Source: an uncultured Bacteroidales bacterium
Lineage (GTDB): Bacteria; Bacteroidota; Bacteroidia; Bacteroidales; JAUNSR01
Assembly: GCA_947074245.1 (NCBI GenBank)
Contig: CAMTOW010000065.1
Location: forward strand, 1-8,919
Direction: 5' to 3'
Length of the DNA stretch: 8,919 nt
The notes under the pieces: model-generated
The model's input: only the letters and a program-made list of their open reading frames with translations
What the model was told of the DNA's origin: nothing
Database searches by the model: none
Translations under genes and position numbers: made by a program
In this document: positions 1 to 5,341 of the stretch, in pieces
How the letters are laid out: each line of letters starts with the position of its first letter
How positions within the stretch are numbered: position 1 is the stretch's first letter

Positions 1-54
1 CCCAGATCTACCCTAATCTTAACACTCTTTCCCTACACGACGCTCTTCCGATCT
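1..54 (+). other. Illumina TruSeq P5-side adapter with i5 index (artefact)
   Basis: This is sequencing adapter, not genome. Bases 22-54 match the whole 33-base TruSeq read-1 primer site, beginning ACACTCTTTCCC and ending CTCTTCCGATCT. Bases 14-21 read TAATCTTA, which I recall as the TruSeq HT i5 index D506. Bases 1-13 match the last 13 bases of the P5 flow-cell sequence with two mismatches, at 3 and 12. The order P5 end, index, primer site is exactly that of a dual-index adapter. Genomic sequence starts at about base 55, inside tgt, so this edge is an untrimmed contig or read end. The assignment rests on memory of the adapter sequences, but the length and layout leave little doubt. Confidence 0.97.
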
Positions 55-868
55 AGTCGAACATATCAACACCACGCTCAATCCCTTCCAGAATATTAGC
101 CGGTGTACCTACGCCCATCAGATAGCGCGGTTTTTCTTTTGGAAGGATCTCGTTGACTACCTCGATCATCTCATACATCTTTTCGGTCGGTTCCCCAACG
201 GCAAGTCCGCCGATCGCGTTTCCGTCAGCTCCTTTTTCGGCGATGTTGTGAGCGGCGCGTCTGCGTAGCTCCGGATAGGTACATCCCTGAACGATCGGAA
301 ACAAAGTCTGGCGATAACCATATTTTCCTTCCGTTTCATTCACGCGTTTGATGCAACGATCCAACCAGCGCTCGGTAAGTGCCAATGATTTTTTCGCGTA
401 GTTATAGTCCGAATCTCCGGGAGGACATTCGTCAAACGCCATCATGATATCCGCTCCGATGGTCCGTTGGATGTCCATCACGCGTTCCGGAGTGAACAGG
501 TGTTTCGAACCGTCGATATGCGATCTGAAGTGCGCGCCCTCTTCGGTCAGTTTTCGATTCCCGGATAAAGAAAATACCTGAAAGCCGCCACTGTCCGTAA
601 GGATCGGTCGGTCCCATCCGTTGAATTTATGCAAACCTCCCGCTTGCTCAAGAACTTCCAGTCCCGGACGCAAATAGAGATGATACGTGTTTCCTAAGAT
701 GATCTGAGCTTTCACTTCGGTACGCAATTCCGGAATATGAACCGCTTTTACGCTGCCTAAAGTCCCTACCGGCATGAAGATAGGGGTCTGAATCTGTCCA
801 TGATCGGTTGTGATGAGTCCCGCTCTGGCATCAGAATTCTTATCTGTATACTGTAATTCGAAATCCAT
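55..868 (-). CDS. tgt: Queuine/preQ1 tRNA-guanine transglycosylase, 3'-truncated by adapter
   Basis: Tgt exchanges guanine at wobble position 34 of GUN-anticodon tRNAs (Asp, Asn, His, Tyr) for preQ1 during queuosine synthesis; it is cytosolic. The 271 visible residues follow the family closely. DSGGFQVF at 92-99 carries the conserved active-site Asp92. MAFDECPP at 143-150 and GGLAVGE at 220-226 line the base pocket. GVDMFD at 266-271 ends in the Asp expected to be the catalytic nucleophile (Zymomonas Asp280, E. coli Asp264). Bacterial Tgt is about 375 residues, so roughly 100 are missing, including the arginine tRNA-recognition loop and the Cys3-His zinc site. The apparent TAG stop at 53-55 is two adapter bases plus base 55. 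The family's next residue is Cys (TGY), and base 55 supplies the expected T. The start ATG (866-868) gives the usual N-terminus MDFELQYTD and has a promoter just upstream. It is divergent from clpB. Confidence 0.96.
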
Positions 869-885
869 TGATAAAAAATTTTGCG

Positions 886-915
886 CAAAGATAACCGTTT
901 GATAGCAGATACAAT
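886..915 (-). promoter_or_regulatory. tgt promoter, Bacteroidetes -33/-7 type
   Basis: On the minus strand, bases 893-886 read TATCTTTG, an exact match to the Bacteroidetes -7 element TAnnTTTG, followed by C. A weaker -33-like ATTG lies at 915-912, 18 bases further upstream. Transcription would start near 880 and leave a leader of only about 12 nt before the tgt ATG. No Shine-Dalgarno sequence is present, as is usual in this phylum. The element overlaps the perfect 10-bp palindrome TTTGCGCAAA (880-889). It is interleaved with the candidate clpB promoter on the other strand. Confidence 0.6.
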
Positions 916-928
916 GTCATATACTTTG
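898..928 (+). promoter_or_regulatory. candidate clpB promoter, imperfect -33/-7
   Basis: TTTG at 898-901 could be a -33 element. TATACTTTG at 920-928 resembles TAnnTTTG but has three rather than two bases between TA and TTTG. The implied start near 935 gives clpB a leader of roughly 170 nt. No recognisable heat-shock (sigma-32 or CIRCE) element is seen. A second AT-rich stretch, TATATAATA at 1079-1087, is closer to the gene but lacks a properly spaced upstream box. This is a tentative call from consensus matching only. Confidence 0.35.
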
Positions 929-1003
929 ACAAAACGTCACAACTTTTCAAAAAGTGAGTAAATGAAGCATAACATTCAGTCAGTTTTTAGTGATGGCACA
1001 CTC

Positions 1004-1057
1004 CTTGAACCCATCCTTTCAAAGAGGTGAATATGTGCCTCATAGGGCTCTTGAACC
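1004..1057 (+). repeat. CTTGAACC direct repeat in clpB leader
   Basis: The 8-mer CTTGAACC occurs at 1004-1011 and again at 1050-1057, start to start 46 bp apart, inside the untranslated region before clpB. Each copy is preceded by CTC or CT. Between them is a small possible hairpin (1015-1027, CCTTTCAAAGAGG, including one G-U pair). The repeats could be a protein site, part of an RNA structure or chance. Nothing in the sequence decides between these. Confidence 0.3.
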
Positions 1058-1104
1058 AATTTAAATGAAGTGTTGTTCTATATAATAACTTAATTAGTTA
1101 GCAT

Positions 1105-3813
1105 ATGAATTTTAATAATTTCACCATTAAATCTCAAGAGGCGGTTCAAAAAGCGATCAATCTTGTTCGTGATAACAGTCAACAAGCCATAGAACCGGCT
1201 CATATCATGATGGGCGTCTTAGACGTTGGGGAAAATGTGACGAATTATCTGCTTCAGAAATTAGGCGTAGCCATTCCTAATTTCCGAACACTGATTCTGA
1301 AGCAAATACAATCTTATCCGAAGGTTTCGGGTGGATCCGAACCTTATCTGAGTCGTGAGGCAAACGCCGCGTTACAAAAAGCAAACGACTATTCGCGTCA
1401 GATTGGCGATCAGTTCGTTTCGCTCGAAGCGGTTCTGATGGGATTGCTGTTGGGTGGCGGTACGGTATCCAATATGATGAAAGATGCCGGTTTTACCGAA
1501 AAAGAACTCAAAGCAGCCATCGACGGATTGCGTAAAGGGCAGAAAGTCGATTCTCAATCGGCCGAAGATACCTACGATGCGCTCAATAAATATGCCACCA
1601 ATCTCAATGAATTGGCTCGTACGGGTAAGCTTGATCCGGTTATCGGTAGAGATGAAGAGATTCGGCGCGTATTGCAGATTCTGAGTCGTCGTACCAAAAA
1701 CAATCCGATTTTGATCGGTGAACCGGGAACCGGTAAGACTGCGATTGCCGAAGGTCTCGCGCATCGTATCATTCGTGGCGACGTTCCGGAAAACCTGAAA
1801 ACCAAACAGATCTATTCGTTGGATATGGGAGCATTGGTAGCCGGGGCGAAATACAAAGGCGAATTTGAAGAACGGTTGAAGTCGGTCGTGAATGAAGTAC
1901 AGAGCGCCGAAGGCGAAATCATTCTTTTTATTGATGAGATCCATACGTTGGTTGGCGCAGGTAAGGGCGAAGGTGCCATGGATGCTGCCAACATTCTGAA
2001 ACCGGCCTTGGCTCGAGGCGAACTCCGTTCGATCGGAGCGACCACTTTGGACGAGTATCAGAAATACTTCGAAAAAGACAAAGCGCTCGAACGTCGTTTC
2101 CAGACGGTTATGGTGGACGAGCCCGACGAAGCATCTGCGATATCCATCTTGCGTGGTTTGAAAGAACGATATGAAAACCACCATAAGATCCGTATCAAAG
2201 ACAATGCGATCATTGAAGCCGTTAAGCTTTCCGACCGCTATATTACCGATCGTTTCCTTCCGGATAAAGCGATCGACCTGATTGACGAGGCTTCTGCCAA
2301 ACTTCGGTTGGAAAGAGATTCCGAACCGCAGGCGCTTGATGAGATCAGCCGTCAGGTGATGCAGTTGGAGATCGAGCGTGAGGCGATCAAATGGGAGAAC
2401 GATAAAGCCAAACTGGAAATCCTGAATAAAAACATTGAGGATCTCAAAGAAGAAGAAAAGAAACTTCGTAGTAAATGGCAATCCGAAAAAGAACTGATTG
2501 ACAGGATTCAGGCGAGCAAAGTTGAAATAGAAAATCTGAAATTCCAGGCCGAACAGGCCGAACTTGCCGGCGATTACGGGAAAGTGGCCGAGATTCGCTA
2601 TTCCAAACTGGGGCAGATCGAAGAGCAGATCAAAGAGATTCAGCAACAACTTCATCAGATGCAAGGCGAGTCCGCAATGATCAAAGAAGAAGTGGATGCC
2701 GAAGATATCGCGGATGTAGTATCTAAATGGACCGGTATTCCGGTATCGAAGATGCTGCAAAGCGAAAAAGAAAAACTGATCTATCTTGAAGCAGAACTTC
2801 ACAAACGCGTCGTAGGCCAGGATATGGCGATAGAAGCGGTGTCGAATGCGATTCGTCGTAGTCGCGCCGGATTGGCCGATCGTCGCCGTCCGCTAGGTTC
2901 GTTCCTGTTCCTGGGTACTACCGGTGTCGGTAAGACCGAGTTGGCGAAAGCTTTGGCCGAGTTCTTATTCGATGACGAGAAGATGATCACCCGTATCGAT
3001 ATGAGCGAATATCAGGAGAAATTCAGTGTGACCCGACTCTTTGGTCCTCCTCCGGGATATGTCGGATATGAAGAAGGCGGTCAGCTGACAGAGGCGGTTC
3101 GTCGCAAACCATACTCCGTTGTGTTGTTTGATGAGATCGAGAAAGCCAATCCGGATGTATTCAATGTGCTTCTTCAAGTTTTGGATGAGGGGCATCTTAC
3201 CGATAATAAAGGACGCCTGATCAACTTCAAGAATACGATCATTATCATGACGTCCAATATGGGATCGCCGTTGATTCGGGATAATTTCGCAAGAATGAAC
3301 GATTCCAATCGTGAAGAAGTGATTGAAACGACCAAAGACCAAGTGATGGGATTGTTGAAACAAACGATCCGTCCGGAATTCTTGAATCGTATCGATGAGG
3401 TGGTCATGTTCTCTCCTTTGAACGAACATGAGATCGGCGAAATCGTTGAATTGCAGATGAAAGGGGTTGAGAAGATGCTTGCGGAAAATGATGTGAAGCT
3501 TACCATAACTCCGGCTGCACGCGAATTCCTGACTCGAGAAGGATATGATCCTGAATTTGGGGCTCGTCCGGTTAAACGTGCGATCCATAAGTTTGTATTG
3601 AATCAGCTTTCTAAAGATTTGATTTCAAATACGATCGATAAGACAAAACCGATTGTAGTGGATTGCAAAGACAATGCTTTGATTTTCAGAAATGAATATC
3701 TGCCGGCTCACGATCCGAACAAAGAAGATGCTCCTTCCGAAAAGAAAGATGAGAAAGCGGAAAAGACTGAAAAGAAGAAAGATAAGAAAGGGGAATCCAA
3801 AGAGAAAAAGTAA
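1105..3813 (+). CDS. clpB: ClpB, Hsp100 AAA+ protein disaggregase
   Basis: ClpB is a cytosolic hexamer that threads aggregated proteins through its pore, working with DnaK/DnaJ/GrpE after heat shock. All domains are present in order. The N domain spans about 1-150. The first ATPase domain has Walker A GEPGTGKT (205-212), pore loop KYKG (249-252), Walker B ILFIDE (273-278) and arginine fingers R330/R331. The coiled-coil middle domain (about 400-530) distinguishes ClpB from ClpA; Tyr499 matches the DnaK-linked tyrosine region. The second ATPase domain has Walker A GTTGVGKT (604-611), pore loop GYVG (651-654), Walker B VVLFDE (672-677) and sensor-2 GARPVKRA (819-826). At 902 residues it is about 40 longer than usual, through a Lys/Glu-rich tail (about 871-902). 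No ClpP-docking loop is evident. Several second-domain positions differ from the family norm. The ATG at 1105 gives the canonical MNFNNFTIKSQEAV; no Shine-Dalgarno. It is monocistronic, with a terminator directly after. Confidence 0.98.
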   Translation: MNFNNFTIKSQEAVQKAINLVRDNSQQAIEPAHIMMGVLDVGENVTNYLLQKLGVAIPNFRTLILKQIQSYPKVSGGSEPYLSREANAALQKANDYSRQIGDQFVSLEAVLMGLLLGGGTVSNMMKDAGFTEKELKAAIDGLRKGQKVDSQSAEDTYDALNKYATNLNELARTGKLDPVIGRDEEIRRVLQILSRRTKNNPILIGEPGTGKTAIAEGLAHRIIRGDVPENLKTKQIYSLDMGALVAGAKYKGEFEERLKSVVNEVQSAEGEIILFIDEIHTLVGAGKGEGAMDAANILKPALARGELRSIGATTLDEYQKYFEKDKALERRFQTVMVDEPDEASAISILRGLKERYENHHKIRIKDNAIIEAVKLSDRYITDRFLPDKAIDLIDEASAKLRLERDSEPQALDEISRQVMQLEIEREAIKWENDKAKLEILNKNIEDLKEEEKKLRSKWQSEKELIDRIQASKVEIENLKFQAEQAELAGDYGKVAEIRYSKLGQIEEQIKEIQQQLHQMQGESAMIKEEVDAEDIADVVSKWTGIPVSKMLQSEKEKLIYLEAELHKRVVGQDMAIEAVSNAIRRSRAGLADRRRPLGSFLFLGTTGVGKTELAKALAEFLFDDEKMITRIDMSEYQEKFSVTRLFGPPPGYVGYEEGGQLTEAVRRKPYSVVLFDEIEKANPDVFNVLLQVLDEGHLTDNKGRLINFKNTIIIMTSNMGSPLIRDNFARMNDSNREEVIETTKDQVMGLLKQTIRPEFLNRIDEVVMFSPLNEHEIGEIVELQMKGVEKMLAENDVKLTITPAAREFLTREGYDPEFGARPVKRAIHKFVLNQLSKDLISNTIDKTKPIVVDCKDNALIFRNEYLPAHDPNKEDAPSEKKDEKAEKTEKKKDKKGESKEKK

Positions 3814-3833
3814 CCCTTTTTGATTAAGAATAG

Positions 3834-3878
3834 AATAGGCTGTCTGACTTAATGATCAGACAGCCTATTTTTTGTTTT
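3834..3878 (+). terminator. rho-independent terminator after clpB
   Basis: A perfect 14-bp stem (AATAGGCTGTCTGA at 3834-3847 with its complement at 3856-3869) closes an 8-base loop and runs into TTTTTTGTTTT. It lies 20 bases after the clpB stop. It sits between clpB and the convergent LacI-type gene, so it may also stop transcripts from the minus strand, although the T-run on that side (CTATTCTT) is poorer. Confidence 0.93.
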
Positions 3879-3922
3879 CAGAACCGAGTCAAATCAATTC
3901 CAATCTATTTTATTGTCGGTGT

Positions 3923-4990
3923 TCAATTGGTTATTACCGAAATAGGTCGGGTCGTCTCTCGAGGTGAGAACGAGGTCTTCACGACTTTATTTCGAACGGA
4001 TCGTTCCGATCCGAAATCTGAAGAGTTTTCTTTTCGGATATTTTCTTCCTCCTGTATTCTCGATAGCAACAGTTCCATAGCCTGCTTCCCGATCTCCTTG
4101 CCGTCCTGATCGATCGTGGTCAGCATCGCGTCGCTGTTTTTAGCTACATAGCCATCCGCAAACGTAATAATCGATAAATCTTCCGGCACGTTTTTGCCGG
4201 CTTTTTTTGCCGCGTGAAGCACTCCGGACGCAGCCTGATCGTTGATGACGAAGATCGCATCGGGTGGATTCGCACCGTTCAGTACGCGCGGAGTCAATTC
4301 TTTCGCATCTTCCCAGTTGTCACATTCATAAACCAATTCCGGATCAAACCGAATATGATATTTGCGGAGAGCATCGAGATAGCCGTTCTTCCGATTCTTT
4401 GTTATTTCCAGATGCGGAGTCGAACCGAAGAATGCGATTCGTTTGCAGCCGGTCCGAATCAGATATTCGACCGCCTGAAACGCCCCCTGATAATCGTCCA
4501 CGACCACCTTGTCGGTCAGTAATCCCGTACAGATCCGGTCGAAAAACACCAACGGGATATGCTTGCGGATCACATCCTCGAAATGCGTATAGTCAACCGT
4601 CGATTTGGATAGGGAAACAAGAATGCCCGATACCCGCGCATTCAGAAGCGAGGTAATGTTTTTCTTTTCTTTCTCAACGTCTTCATTGCTTTGGCTGATG
4701 ATGATCGTATAGTTGTTTTCTTCTGCGGCTTTTTCCATTCCGTCTAATATGGATGCAAAGAACGGATTGCTGATTTGAGGAAGTATGACGCCGATGACAT
4801 TCGATTTTTTGGTTCGTAAACCTGCTGCCATCGCATTGGGTTGGTAATTATGATCGTGCGCGTATTTCTTTATTTTTTCACGGGTGGATGCTCCGATCGT
4901 AGGGTCATCCCGCAACGCACGCGATATGGTTGAGGTAGATAGGTTAAATTCTTTTGCAATGTCTTTGATTGTAAGCGCATCTTTCCTCAT
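3923..4990 (-). CDS. LacI/GalR-family transcriptional regulator
   Basis: A sugar-responsive DNA-binding protein of 355 residues. The N-terminal helix-turn-helix is at 7-27 (LTIKDIAKEFN, then STSTISRAL as recognition helix). The hinge helix NAMAAGL (52-58) carries Leu58, the residue that in LacI relatives wedges into a central CG step of the operator. A periplasmic-binding-protein-like ligand domain (about 64-345) follows, with typical segments such as VIGVILPQISNPFF, VFFDR, AIFVINDQAA and TTIDQDGKEIG. The C-terminus VVKTSFSPRETTR resembles the family's usual end. The stretch before it (about 314-334, rich in E, N and S) looks inserted, and ten further residues follow. It is transcribed away from the GH97 gene; a CG-centred palindrome lies 48 bp before its start. 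The pair suggests an alpha-glucoside or maltose-type effector, but neither ligand nor sign of control can be read from sequence. The start at 4990 gives a full HTH; no Shine-Dalgarno is seen. Confidence 0.95.
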   Translation of the reverse strand: MRKDALTIKDIAKEFNLSTSTISRALRDDPTIGASTREKIKKYAHDHNYQPNAMAAGLRTKKSNVIGVILPQISNPFFASILDGMEKAAEENNYTIIISQSNEDVEKEKKNITSLLNARVSGILVSLSKSTVDYTHFEDVIRKHIPLVFFDRICTGLLTDKVVVDDYQGAFQAVEYLIRTGCKRIAFFGSTPHLEITKNRKNGYLDALRKYHIRFDPELVYECDNWEDAKELTPRVLNGANPPDAIFVINDQAASGVLHAAKKAGKNVPEDLSIITFADGYVAKNSDAMLTTIDQDGKEIGKQAMELLLSRIQEEENIRKENSSDFGSERSVRNKVVKTSFSPRETTRPISVITN

Positions 4991-5037
4991 TTGTGTGTAA
5001 TATATGTAATTTTCGGTTAATTTTATAGGTCTTAACT

Positions 5038-5051
5038 CACAATCGATTGTG
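5038..5051. promoter_or_regulatory. candidate LacI-family operator
   Basis: CACAATCGATTGTG is a perfect 14-bp palindrome centred on CG. LacI/GalR-family operators commonly are palindromes with a central CG flanked by AA/TT-type half-sites, and the neighbouring regulator has the hinge leucine that recognises such a step. The site is 48 bp upstream of the regulator's start and about 55 bp upstream of the GH97 -7 element. That position fits autorepression best; an effect on GH97 is possible. This is inference from symmetry and location. Confidence 0.6.
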
Positions 5052-5106
5052 TTGTGAAATTGCTATTTTTTAGATAGTTACAGTATCGTATCGGTCTGGT
5101 TCGCTA

Positions 5107-5115
5107 TATCTTTGC
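5107..5115 (+). promoter_or_regulatory. GH97 promoter -7 element
   Basis: TATCTTTGC matches the Bacteroidetes -7 consensus TAnnTTTG exactly and is identical to the tgt element on the other strand. No TTTG-like -33 box is present 18-21 bases upstream, which would fit a promoter needing an activator. Transcription would begin near 5121. A weaker match with one extra spacer base, TACGGTTTG, lies at 5139-5147. Confidence 0.5.
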
Positions 5116-5341
5116 ATTACTGAAAATTACTCAATAGATACGGTTTGAGCTTATCTTCTGAAATTACGAATCGCGATGTTTCATCACGCAGCGTTTTCAA
5201 AGTGAATCAGAATCATATGCTTATTAAACAATTATTCTGAACGGAAACAGATTCATTACGTTATTACTGTAATCACATTACAATAGAAAAACAAATAATC
5301 AAACGATCTGTTTTCTTTAAACTAAAAATCAATTTAGCATT

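Larger units (their letters stand above)
4991..5341. other. 351-bp divergent control region, regulator and GH97
   Basis: This AT-rich spacer between two divergent genes contains no credible protein gene. It holds the palindrome at 5038-5051, the -7 promoter element at 5107-5114, a short palindrome ATCGCGAT (5170-5177), an 11-bp palindrome ATTACTGTAAT (5263-5273), and an A-rich stretch just before the GH97 ATG. If the -7 element is used, the GH97 transcript has a leader of about 220 nt. I see no known riboswitch and no strong hairpin in that leader. No TAnnTTTG element was found on the minus strand for the regulator gene. Confidence 0.6.

Noticed and set aside
53..55. TAG stop codon of tgt
   Set aside because: It is formed by adapter bases 53-54 and base 55, so it is not a genomic stop.
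1051..1086. Sigma-70-like TTGAAC and TATAAT before clpB
   Set aside because: The spacing of 24 bp is too long for a -35/-10 pair, and Bacteroidetes use a different consensus.
1372..2802. 476-codon open frame antisense to clpB
   Set aside because: It lies wholly within the confidently identified clpB, is very rich in Phe, Leu and Ile as expected for the complement of Lys/Glu-rich coiled-coil codons, and shows no family motif or start signal.
2965..3588. 207-codon antisense frame in clpB
   Set aside because: It overlaps the conserved second ATPase domain of ClpB and has no recognisable protein character; it is a shadow of the real frame.
5170..5177. ATCGCGAT as a second operator
   Set aside because: It is only 8 bp and does not resemble the half-sites of the 14-bp palindrome; chance is likely.
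5176..5205. Nine-codon mini-ORF in the GH97 leader (MFHHAAFSK)
   Set aside because: It is too short, has no start signal and no link to a control structure; expected by chance.
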